A stretch of DNA of 64,000 nucleotides from JAKQDH01 sp029558835 (GTDB taxonomy: Bacteria; Planctomycetota; Phycisphaerae; UBA1845), in NCBI GenBank assembly GCA_035356615.1, contig DAOQSN010000012.1, positions 49,576 to 113,575 of the forward strand. The letters are read 5' to 3'. Of the stretch, positions 17,192 to 24,784 are shown piece after piece. The notes under the pieces are model-generated. The model saw only the letters and a program-made list of their open reading frames with translations, did no database searches and had not been told where the DNA came from. How positions within the stretch are numbered: the stretch's first letter is position 1; each line of letters opens with the position of its first letter. Position numbers and translations under genes: made by a program.

Positions 17192-18790
17192 GTGCCCTGG
17201 ACTCTTCAACGCTACATCCTGGCGGAGATGCTCAAGACGTTTCTGCTGGCGGCGCTGGCGTTGACGGCCGTGGTCGGTCTGGGCGTCGGCATCGTCAACG
17301 TGGTGAAGCTCGGGGAGGTGACGACCCGCCAACTGCTGCTGCTCATGGCGCTCATGCTGCCGCTGGCGGCTGCGCTCACGTTGCCCGTGGCGGCGCTGTT
17401 CAGTGCGGCCGCCACCTACGGGCGGCTCAGTGCCGACAACGAGTTCGTGGCCTGTCGCAGTGGTGGAATCAACCTCCACTACCTGTTGCTGCCGGCGGTG
17501 GTCGTCAGTGTGCTCTGCGCGGCCGTCACGTTCGGGCTGGCCAACTTCGTTATCCCCGCGATGGCGCAGAACCTGAACCGGTACCTCACCGGTGACTTCA
17601 GTACGGTGATTCTGCGTCGGCTGGAGCGTCCGCAGGGGTTCTCGCTGGGCGGCGCCTTTCGCGTGTTCTGCGACCGCGCCCCGGAAGTCGCCAGTGAGCC
17701 GGGGTTGATCGTGCTCCAGGGCGTCGCGTTCGTGGAGATGGACAAGGAGAAGAGCACGTGGGTGCGCTATGGCACCGCGCGGGAGGCGCGGGTGCAACTG
17801 GTTAGCGAAGGGGACAACCTGAGCATCGTGGCCGACCTGATCGGCATGTGCGGCTATGACCGCAAAGACGATCGTGCCCTGGAGGGCGACCAGCAACGGG
17901 TGGGCCCCGTGCCGCTTCCCGGCTTGGGGCAGCTCGAGGTGAAGTTCCTCAATCTCCAGGGCCTGCTGCACTACTATCACCAGCCTCAGGAGTGGCATAA
18001 GGTGCGCGCGGCCGTCGCGGGGCTGGCCGCCGAAGCCCGGCGCCAAGCGGTGTACGACAGCCTCGAACAGGAGTGGAGTGACGGGAAGGAGCTGTTGCTG
18101 GAGCACGGGGCGGTGGTCTACGTCCTGCGGTCCGAGAGCGCGGCCCGACAGCGGGATGGGAGTCTGGAGCTTCACCACGCCGTGGCCGTGGAGCAACGTC
18201 CCGGGCTGGAAGTGACGTACGTGGCCGACCGGGCGGTACTCGAACTGACACGTGGCGGGCCCGGCGAGGAGCCGGCCTTGCAGGTCGGGTTGCACGGCGC
18301 GCGTCTCGCGGAGAGTACGGGCGCGCGGGCGGGTACGGGGGAGAGGAAATCGTTCGGGCCGCTGGCGGTGCCTGCCACGCTGCTGGAGGCGGTCGACCAG
18401 GGCGTCACCGCCGGACTGCTGGACGGCTCGTTGGCGGAAGACGCACCCGAGCCGCTGGTCCGCAAACACGCGCAGGCGTTGCAGGCCCGGGCGGCCGCGC
18501 TGCGTGAGATCGTGGCCACGCTCCACGAGCGGGCAGCCTTCAGTTCGAGTGCCTTGCTGCTGGTCGTTTTGGGAGCGGCGTTGGGGATCATCTTTCGCGG
18601 GGCGCATCTGCTGACTGCATTTGCCATTAGTTTCGTGCCGTCGCTGGTGGTGTTCGTGGCAATCGCCAGCGGCAAGCAGATGGCGCACAACAGCGCCACG
18701 CCGCTGCTGGGGCTGATCGTGATGTGGGCCGGGCTGGGCGTGGTCGGCGTGCTGGATTACCTGACCCTGACGCGGTTCCTGCGGCGGTGA
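17192..18790 (+). CDS. LptF/LptG (YjgP/YjgQ) family permease, first copy
   Basis: A 532-residue inner-membrane permease. The N-terminus (WTLQRYILAEMLKTFLLAAL) and the next helices match the YjgP/YjgQ family, followed by the hallmark SADNEFVACRSGG region. A large periplasmic domain of about 330 residues follows. Three C-terminal helices close it (FSSSALLLVVLGAALGIIF; LTAFAISFVPSLVVFVAIAS; GLIVMWAGLGVVGVLDYL). LptF and LptG with the LptB ATPase extract lipopolysaccharide from the inner membrane. The start is a GTG with GGGAGGG eight bases upstream. The protein is longer than typical E. coli LptF (about 366 residues) because of extra sequence in the periplasmic part. It forms a pair with the gene at 18974; which one is LptF and which LptG is not resolved here. 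Confidence 0.86.
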   Translation: MPWTLQRYILAEMLKTFLLAALALTAVVGLGVGIVNVVKLGEVTTRQLLLLMALMLPLAAALTLPVAALFSAAATYGRLSADNEFVACRSGGINLHYLLLPAVVVSVLCAAVTFGLANFVIPAMAQNLNRYLTGDFSTVILRRLERPQGFSLGGAFRVFCDRAPEVASEPGLIVLQGVAFVEMDKEKSTWVRYGTAREARVQLVSEGDNLSIVADLIGMCGYDRKDDRALEGDQQRVGPVPLPGLGQLEVKFLNLQGLLHYYHQPQEWHKVRAAVAGLAAEARRQAVYDSLEQEWSDGKELLLEHGAVVYVLRSESAARQRDGSLELHHAVAVEQRPGLEVTYVADRAVLELTRGGPGEEPALQVGLHGARLAESTGARAGTGERKSFGPLAVPATLLEAVDQGVTAGLLDGSLAEDAPEPLVRKHAQALQARAAALREIVATLHERAAFSSSALLLVVLGAALGIIFRGAHLLTAFAISFVPSLVVFVAIASGKQMAHNSATPLLGLIVMWAGLGVVGVLDYLTLTRFLRR

Positions 18791-18818
18791 GTCGGGCCGC
18801 GTAAATAGGAAATCGGGT

Positions 18819-18916
18819 GGGTGGCATGCCCAGGCCGAAGGCGCCGGCATGCTGTAGCGGCAGCAGCCGGGCGCCGGGAAGGCAGGGCGGCGCTGCGCTT
18901 GGCCATGCCTCCCTGG
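18819..18916 (-). repeat. Dispersed palindromic element, family A, copy 2
   Basis: GGGTGGCATGCCCAGGCC ... GGCGCCGGCATGC ... GGCGCTGCGCTTGGCCATGCC. It fills the gap between the two permease genes, in the same orientation as copy 1. An open frame runs through it into the second permease but encodes only repeat peptide. Confidence 0.88.
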
Positions 18917-18973
18917 CCGCGTCGTCGGCTTCCTTGCTGTGTGGAGCTGTTTAGAGGAACAGAGGCCCGTTCG

Positions 18974-20077
18974 GTGACGACCCTGGATCGATACCTCCTG
19001 CGTTCGCTGCTGCTCAACTACGTGTTGGGCCTGGGCATTATGCTCAGCCTGTACGTGGTCCTCGATCTGTCGATCAATCTGGACGAGTTCACGGAAAGCA
19101 GGCCGGACGCGCTCACCCTGCTGAGGAACATCGGCGCCTACTACGGGCCGAACCTGGCATTGTACTTCGCCCAGCTCTGCGGCGTCATTACGACGTTCGC
19201 CTGTCTGGCAACCGTGGCCCGGCTGCGCGTGCAGAACGAGATGACGGCCCTGCTGTCGTCCGGCGTGAGTCTGTACCGGGTGGCTGCCCCTATCATCGCG
19301 TTCGGCGTGGCGACGTCTCTGCTGCTGGTACTGGCGACGGAGGTATGGATCCCCGCCCTGGCGCCGAAGCTGGGCCGCCAGCATGACGAAGTGGGCACGC
19401 GGCGCGAGGCGGAGGTGTTCTTCATGCCGGATCGGGGAGGCACCCTGCTGTCGGCCGCCCGGTTCAACGCGGAGGCGGGCACCTTGCACGGGCTGCTGGT
19501 GCTGGTGCGCGATGAGTACGGCAGCGCCCGCAGCATTCTGGAGGCTGACCTGGCCGCCTGGGAACCGGCCGGCGCTACCGGGCAGCCCGGACGCTGGCGG
19601 TTGACCCGCGGACGCCTGGAGGAGACGGTCTTGCCGGAGTCGCCGGGCCTCGGTCCACGCATCCAGCGGGCACGCAGCTACCCGGAGTACTACGAGAGCA
19701 ATCTCTCGCCGCGCGATATTCAGGTCCGCCAGGCCGAAGGCTGGGTCGGCTACCTCAGTCTGAGCCAGTTGCGGCAGCTCCAAAACGAGGGCGGCACCAA
19801 CCTGGCGAGCATCGTACAGACGCGGCACCGGCGGGTGGCCACGCCGCTGGTGAGCATCGTGCTGCTGCTGCTGGGGCTGCCCTTCTTTCTGGATCGCTCG
19901 CCAGCCAATGTCTTGCGCGATGCCAGCCGAGCGCTCGTGGCGTGCGGGGCGTGTTACCTGGTGACCTTTGGCACCCAGAACCTGCGTCCCGAGTCGCTCT
20001 CGGCGTTGCCGAGTTGGATTCCGATCTTCATCTTCGCCACGCTGGCGGCCGTGCTGCTCGACCGGCTGCGAACGTGA
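18974..20077 (+). CDS. LptF/LptG (YjgP/YjgQ) family permease, second copy
   Basis: A 367-residue permease of the usual family length. The N-terminal helix (LDRYLLRSLLLNYVLGLGIM) is followed by QNEMTALLSSGVSLYRVAAP, the conserved cytoplasmic segment that follows the second helix region. The periplasmic domain of about 200 residues ends before VATPLVSIVLLLLGLPFFLD and two more helices. The start is taken as GTG 18974 (VTTLDRYLL), because upstream codons in the same frame come from the repeat element. It is the second of two adjacent LptF/LptG genes, consistent with a heterodimer. It converges with the DUF2062 gene, 30 bases away. Confidence 0.88.
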   Translation: MTTLDRYLLRSLLLNYVLGLGIMLSLYVVLDLSINLDEFTESRPDALTLLRNIGAYYGPNLALYFAQLCGVITTFACLATVARLRVQNEMTALLSSGVSLYRVAAPIIAFGVATSLLLVLATEVWIPALAPKLGRQHDEVGTRREAEVFFMPDRGGTLLSAARFNAEAGTLHGLLVLVRDEYGSARSILEADLAAWEPAGATGQPGRWRLTRGRLEETVLPESPGLGPRIQRARSYPEYYESNLSPRDIQVRQAEGWVGYLSLSQLRQLQNEGGTNLASIVQTRHRRVATPLVSIVLLLLGLPFFLDRSPANVLRDASRALVACGACYLVTFGTQNLRPESLSALPSWIPIFIFATLAAVLLDRLRT

Positions 20078-20107
20078 GTAACCCCGAGCGACGCCACGCC
20101 GAAACGG

Positions 20108-20704
20108 TCAGGCGTGCGGTCCAGGCGCGTCTTGCGAACGCGAGACGCCGACCGGGGCAGACGACCGCCGCAGCAGGCCGCGCCGCAACAGGTGCCGCCG
20201 GTGGCGTGCACGGTACTTGACGACCGCCCAGCCGACCACGAAGTAAGCAACCGTGCCGAAGACCACGCCCGCCAGCGCACAGCCCACCCACAGGTCCGCA
20301 CCGACCTGCACGGCCGCGTTGAACGCGTCCTTCCAGAAGGCCGGGTCCACGAAGCGTCCCCAGCCATGGTGCTGGGCCAGTTGCCCCAGAACCTGCTTCT
20401 CGACGTCGATGCCGCCGGCGGCCAGGTGGCCGCGAAGAACGAACCGGCCCAGAGCGTAGCAGGCCGAGTAGATGGGCACGGCCGTCGCGGGGTTGGTGAT
20501 CCACACAGTGGGCACGCAAATGGCCTTGTTCGCCCGAACCAGGGCAGCCAGCGCGATCGACACGACCGTCTGCACGCCCATGAGTGGAAGGAAGGCCACG
20601 AAAGTGGCAATGGCGGCCCCCAGCGCAATGCGGCGCGGCGTGTCGTCGGCATGCAACACGGTGTGCGCGACGATGCGTCGGGCTCGCTGCCAGTAGGTTC
20701 CCAT
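20108..20704 (-). CDS. DUF2062 membrane protein
   Basis: A 198-residue protein with the DUF2062 signature: DTPRRIALGAAIATFVAFLP, LMGVQTVVSIALAALVRANK and VPTVWITNPATAVPIYSACY. Three to four membrane segments are visible, the last around FGTVAYFVVGWAVVKY. It ends in a basic tail (RARHRRHLLRRGLLRRSS). DUF2062 proteins are often found near glycosyltransferases or lipopolysaccharide genes; no reaction is established. It is downstream of the GT9 gene on the same strand (67-base gap), which supports an envelope role. Confidence 0.85.
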   Translation of the reverse strand: MGTYWQRARRIVAHTVLHADDTPRRIALGAAIATFVAFLPLMGVQTVVSIALAALVRANKAICVPTVWITNPATAVPIYSACYALGRFVLRGHLAAGGIDVEKQVLGQLAQHHGWGRFVDPAFWKDAFNAAVQVGADLWVGCALAGVVFGTVAYFVVGWAVVKYRARHRRHLLRRGLLRRSSAPVGVSRSQDAPGPHA

Positions 20705-20771
20705 TGCCCATCATCCGCTCCACCGGCCCCACCGGGACGGTGCGCTCATCGACGGTCGCCCTCCCGGCGGC

Positions 20772-21857
20772 TCAGGCGCGTACCCGGCGCACCGCTTCTA
20801 CGACCAAATCCACGCTCAGTTCGCGCAGGCAGCGGTGCCCGAAGCCACACTGGGAGAGACGACGATAGTAACACGGCGAACAGTCTAGCGGAAGTCGCAC
20901 CACGGCCTCCGGGTGCCGGTACGGACCCGTCCGGGACGGGTTCGTGGGGCCGGTCAGGCAGATCAACGGCCGGTCCAGCGCTGCCGCGAGGTGGGCGGCC
21001 GCCGAGTCATGGCAAACCACGAGGTCCGCGCGTGCCAGCAGTGCCGCAAGCTGCGGCAGCGTCGTACGCCCGACGAGCTGCGCCGGCGCGGTGCGACAGC
21101 CGGCCACCACTTCCGCGCACAACGCCGCCTCCCCGGGGCCACCCAGCAGCACGCACTGGACGCGCTCGTCTTGTGCAAGCGCGTCGATGAGCCCGGCGAA
21201 GTGGGCGGTCGGCCAACGCTTCGTCTCCCACCGCGCGCCGGGGACCAGCACCACCAGCTTCCGAGCGGCGTTCACCCCGGCCGCGGCGAGCAAACGCCCC
21301 GCCTCGGCTTCGTCCGTCTCCGATAGGGCGAGAGGGAAGGCAATCGGCACGTCGGCAAAGCCCAGCAGCCCGGCCACGCGGTAGTTGCGGTCCACGGCGT
21401 GCGTGTCGGGCAAGTCAACGGGCAGATGGTGCGTGTAGAAGCAGGCAGCGCCCTCGCGCGCGTCCCGAAAGCCGATCCGCACCGGCGCCGCCGTCGCCCG
21501 GGCGAAGAAGCCGCTGCGAAACAGACCCTGCAAGTCGATCACCAGATCGTACTGCGCATGACGCAGGTCGCGGAGAAACCCGCAGAATTGACTGGCCGCT
21601 CGGGGGCTGCGCCACAGGCGGGCGTAGCGGTCCCGGTCGAACCGCACCAGACCGGTCAGCTCCGGGTGTCCCTCCAGCAGGGCCGCGTGGGCCGTGGCGA
21701 TCAGCCAGTCGATGCGCGCGGCAGGATAGCGCGTCCGCAAGCCGTGCAGGACCGGCAGCGCGTGGATCACGTCGCCCAGCGAGCTGGGCTTGATCAACAG
21801 GATGCGCTCGAACGCGCGCTCGGCGAGGTTGTCCCCACGGGGCGAAGCTCCCGACAC
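20772..21857 (-). CDS. Glycosyltransferase family 9 (heptosyltransferase-like)
   Basis: A 361-residue GT9 protein related to WaaC/WaaF, which add ADP-heptose units to the lipopolysaccharide core. The N-terminal Rossmann half begins ILLIKPSSLGDVIHALPVL, the classic GT9 opening with GDV. The middle has DLVIDLQGLFRSGFFARATA. The C-terminal donor half contains VLVPGARWETKRWP, LLGGPGE, DLVVCHDSAAAHLAAALDRP and LTGPTNPSRTGPY, where GPT is the donor-sugar site. A Cys-rich end (CSPCYYRRLSQCGFGHRC) is common in this family. It lies between bpt and DUF2062 on the minus strand. The acceptor and exact sugar are inferred only from the family. Confidence 0.9.
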   Translation of the reverse strand: MSGASPRGDNLAERAFERILLIKPSSLGDVIHALPVLHGLRTRYPAARIDWLIATAHAALLEGHPELTGLVRFDRDRYARLWRSPRAASQFCGFLRDLRHAQYDLVIDLQGLFRSGFFARATAAPVRIGFRDAREGAACFYTHHLPVDLPDTHAVDRNYRVAGLLGFADVPIAFPLALSETDEAEAGRLLAAAGVNAARKLVVLVPGARWETKRWPTAHFAGLIDALAQDERVQCVLLGGPGEAALCAEVVAGCRTAPAQLVGRTTLPQLAALLARADLVVCHDSAAAHLAAALDRPLICLTGPTNPSRTGPYRHPEAVVRLPLDCSPCYYRRLSQCGFGHRCLRELSVDLVVEAVRRVRA

Positions 21858-21866
21858 GGTGGTTCG

Positions 21867-22625
21867 TCACTCCAGGAAAGACACCCAACTGCGGTTGTCA
21901 ACCAGCCGCTCGTTCGGCCTGAACCGCGCTTTGTAGGCCATCGCCTGGCAATCGGCAATATAGTAACCGAGATAGTAATACCCCAACTTCGCCTGCTGCG
22001 AGTACTCGATCTCCCACAGGATCGAGAAGGTGCCGGGGCTGAACTGCCCCGCTTCGGGCTCGAAGTACATGTAGACGGAGCTCAGACCACCGGGGCAGCC
22101 GTCGGCCAGGCTCACGCCGATCAGACGCTGCCCCTGGTAGTAGCAGAACTCCAGCATCGGCAGCGCGGATTGCAGCATCAACGGATCGTAGAGGAAATCG
22201 AGGAACGTCTCATACGAACGTGGCATCGTGTCGTCGTGCTGGGCTTGCAGGTAGCGACGGTACAACTCGAACTTCTCGTCGCTGACCTGCGGTTGACCCA
22301 CTTCGACGCGTGTCTCCGCGTTGCGCCTCCAGACGCGGCGCAGGGAACGGGTGCGACGGAAGCGGGCGACGTCGACGCGAATCGGGATGCACGCGTCGCA
22401 TGCCCGGCACCGTGGGCGGTACACAATCCGGCCACAACGTCGGAAGCCGTGCCCCAGGAGGCGTTCATACGCCTCCCCATCGAGGCGCACGGCCAGGTAC
22501 GCCTCGACTCGGTCCTGCCTGTCGGGCAGGTACGGACACGGCGATTCGTCGGTGAAGAAAGGCAGTTCCTCCCGCGCCTGCCCGCGCAACTGGATCAAGC
22601 CATTGGCAGAAGCATGCTCTTGCAT
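21867..22625 (-). CDS. bpt: Aspartate/glutamate leucyltransferase (bacterial N-end rule)
   Basis: A 252-residue protein of the Bpt/Ate family, which transfers Leu from Leu-tRNA to N-terminal Asp or Glu so that ClpS/ClpAP can degrade the protein. The N-terminal domain has PCPYLPDRQ and the Cys pair CRACDACIPIR. The C-terminal GNAT-like half has QRLIGVSLADGCPGGLSSVY, MYFEPEAGQFSPGTFSILWE, and YYYLGYYIADCQAMAYKARF leading to RPNE. The ATG at 22625 (MQEHASANG) gives the usual family length; the longer upstream frame is Arg-rich and derives from repeat DNA. It is 10 bases from the GT9 start. Family call is firm; the tRNA specificity is inherited from homologues. Confidence 0.92.
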   Translation of the reverse strand: MQEHASANGLIQLRGQAREELPFFTDESPCPYLPDRQDRVEAYLAVRLDGEAYERLLGHGFRRCGRIVYRPRCRACDACIPIRVDVARFRRTRSLRRVWRRNAETRVEVGQPQVSDEKFELYRRYLQAQHDDTMPRSYETFLDFLYDPLMLQSALPMLEFCYYQGQRLIGVSLADGCPGGLSSVYMYFEPEAGQFSPGTFSILWEIEYSQQAKLGYYYLGYYIADCQAMAYKARFRPNERLVDNRSWVSFLE

Positions 22626-22706
22626 GACGGGGCCGCCTCTGCGTGTCCGCCTTGGAACGCCGCGTAGCGTTGTTCCCCCTCGCGGGCGGCGTGGGAAGCG
22701 AACGCG

Positions 22707-22775
22707 TGTAGGGCGGGTTTCACCCGCCGCGGTGCCGGCACACGTGAACGTCCCGGCGGGCGAAGCCCGCCCTAC
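22707..22775. repeat. Palindromic intergenic repeat (GTAGGGCGGG arms)
   Basis: GTAGGGCGGGTTTCACCCGCC opens and GGCGGGCGAAGCCCGCCCTAC closes the element, so two small hairpins nest in a larger one. A partial relative (GGCGGGACGTTCACGGGCG-like) is seen around 48366-48413. It separates bpt from the upstream transglutaminase-like gene. Confidence 0.8.
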
Positions 22776-22796
22776 ATTGGTCACCGCGGCCCGTCG

Positions 22797-24728
22797 CTAC
22801 TTCTGTGTCGGCGCGCTGCCGATGGCCAGCAGGAGCGACTGCGTCGCCCGCAGGTCATTGACGGCCGAGCGCAGGGCCTCGAAGTCCTTAGCCGGTACCG
22901 GGTCAGCCGTGACTTCGACGGTCCGCCGCACGCGCACCGTGCGACCGTCCGCGTCCACGCTCTGCGCCACCGAACCCCAACCCGCCTCGACCTTGGGCAA
23001 ACCGGCGGGCACCACGACGGGCGCTTGCCCCTCGGGCAGCTCAACCAGGATGTCCACCTGCTCGCGGAACGCCCCGGCCAAGTCCACGTCTGTCTGGCGG
23101 TACGACCGGGACAATGGCAACGGAAAATCGCCGAGAAACGCCGGCCCGTCTCCGAACCGCAGGACACGCTGCCCGCCGACTTCCGGCAGGGCCTCGCCAC
23201 TGCTTACCGTCAGCTTTGCCTCCAGCACGTCGTCAGACAGAGTCGTAAGGGTGTGACCGGAGACCGTGAAACCTGAAAGTGCTCTCTGTACCAGTCCCTT
23301 AACGAGACTTGCTTGGGCACTCGCGGACTCCAGACCGGCGGGGTTATAGAAGCTGCCCGTCAGCCGCAGGCGCAGCTCGCCGCCGGCCTTGCCACTCTTG
23401 TCGATCGTGATCTTGCCGCCGAGCTGGAATTCGCTGGCGTAGCCTTCGCCGCAGGCGCGGATGCAAACGTCCGTCAGCCGGTCGCCGGTGACACTAAGCA
23501 GCCGGTGGCGACCCCAGCTTCCCGGGTTGCGGATGACACCCTGGCGAGGATGGACCCAGACGATCTGATCCGGCAGGGCCACGGCCGCCACCAGCCCAGC
23601 GAAAGCGCTGTCAGCCGGAACGTCCTTGTCCCAAATGGTGGAATCGACGGCCACGGTCAGCTCCGTCTCCATGCCCAGGCCACGCAGAGCAGCCGCCAGC
23701 AGGGCCGCCGATTCCAGCTCGTTGCCGTAGTTGCTGCGGAGCACTTCGCCCGCAGGACGGCAAGTGAGCGGCTGGCGCGTCTTCCAGGACGAGACGAAGT
23801 TGAACGAATCGCGGATGGCCTTGCTGACCGCCTGGATACGGTCGATCGGGTCAACTTTGCCCTCGACGGCCTTCGTGGCCAGCGCCGTGACGTTGTCGGC
23901 AGGCTGGGCCGCCCGCTCAGCCGGTTGCAGCAGAGCCGTCGCCCAGTCCAGGGCTGTCGGGCAGGTCGTGAAGCAGAGCCGCCCGTTGCGTTGCGGCCAC
24001 GGCGGTGACTGCGGCTCGGCCGGCGAGCCGGGCAGGTCAGCAAACACCCAGCGGTAGGTAGTCACCCCCCCCGCATCCGACGAAGTTGTCGGTCCGCCGG
24101 TCAGACCGTCCAAGCGGTGCCGAACCTGGACGCCGGCCGGGACCGTCACGTTGATGATCCGCTGGATCGTCGGATAGTCGTCGTGCAGGCGCAGGTCAGC
24201 ATTGATCCAGCCGATCACGCCCGGCTTGGTCGTGACTTCGTAATCCATCTCGATCACGGCGTTGGGCTCAATGCCGCTGAAGCACACGACCATCTGCCGC
24301 CACGGGGCGTACGCGGGCCAGCCGGCGACGTCGTCAGGACCGGCCAGGTTGAACGAGTACTTGGGCACCGGCAGCACCGTGCCATTGGACTGGTGCGTCC
24401 GGGCCGTATGGATAATCAGCTCATCCTGGGCGTCGTTGAAGTCGAGCCGCTGATCGCCGAAGCGGCCGATGGGCCGCACGTTGAACAACTTGAACCACTG
24501 GTGGTCACGGCGGTGGACCGTGCCGTCCTTGTCCAGCGTCCAGGACTGCTCCCAGCGCAGCATCACGCCGTCGGCGCCAGGGAAGCGATCCGCCCCCGGG
24601 CTCAGATCGGGAGAAGCAGCCTGGGCGCACACCCCCCGGCCGCCCGCCAGCACGGTCAGCCACGCCAACCCCGCGGCCGCGAGCCGCAGCCTTGCGTTAC
24701 ACTTGTTCATCCACGTCTCTTTCATCAT
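22797..24728 (-). CDS. Secreted DUF3857 protein with degenerate transglutaminase-like domain
   Basis: A 643-residue exported protein. The signal peptide (LRLAAAGLAWLTVLAGGRGV) ends near CAQA. A DUF3857-type domain follows (GTVHRRDHQWFKLFNVRPIG, DDYPTIQRIINVTVPAGVQV). The transglutaminase-like region reads YGNELESAALLAAALRGLGM. In the sister protein at 24785 the matching stretch is GVCKDKAGMLVTMLRVLG, so the catalytic Cys is replaced, apparently by Glu. The C-terminal third is a DUF3858-like beta domain. The start at 24728 (ATGATG) has GAGGAAA upstream. It is immediately downstream of its active-looking paralogue. It is probably a non-catalytic partner or binding protein in the periplasm; substrate unknown. 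Confidence 0.8.
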   Translation of the reverse strand: MMKETWMNKCNARLRLAAAGLAWLTVLAGGRGVCAQAASPDLSPGADRFPGADGVMLRWEQSWTLDKDGTVHRRDHQWFKLFNVRPIGRFGDQRLDFNDAQDELIIHTARTHQSNGTVLPVPKYSFNLAGPDDVAGWPAYAPWRQMVVCFSGIEPNAVIEMDYEVTTKPGVIGWINADLRLHDDYPTIQRIINVTVPAGVQVRHRLDGLTGGPTTSSDAGGVTTYRWVFADLPGSPAEPQSPPWPQRNGRLCFTTCPTALDWATALLQPAERAAQPADNVTALATKAVEGKVDPIDRIQAVSKAIRDSFNFVSSWKTRQPLTCRPAGEVLRSNYGNELESAALLAAALRGLGMETELTVAVDSTIWDKDVPADSAFAGLVAAVALPDQIVWVHPRQGVIRNPGSWGRHRLLSVTGDRLTDVCIRACGEGYASEFQLGGKITIDKSGKAGGELRLRLTGSFYNPAGLESASAQASLVKGLVQRALSGFTVSGHTLTTLSDDVLEAKLTVSSGEALPEVGGQRVLRFGDGPAFLGDFPLPLSRSYRQTDVDLAGAFREQVDILVELPEGQAPVVVPAGLPKVEAGWGSVAQSVDADGRTVRVRRTVEVTADPVPAKDFEALRSAVNDLRATQSLLLAIGSAPTQK

Positions 24729-24784
24729 GCGTTTCCTCAAAACGGCCCCGAGCGGGGCACGGTGAATGACCTCGAGATTCCCGC

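Noticed and set aside
18821..18973. Upstream extension of the second permease to an ATG at 18821
   Set aside because: The extension translates only the family A repeat; the conserved N-terminus begins just after GTG 18974.
17174..19828. Very long minus-strand frame opposite the two permease genes
   Set aside because: It is the antisense of two clearly conserved membrane proteins and contains no hydrophobic helices or motifs; an artefact of GC-rich codon use.
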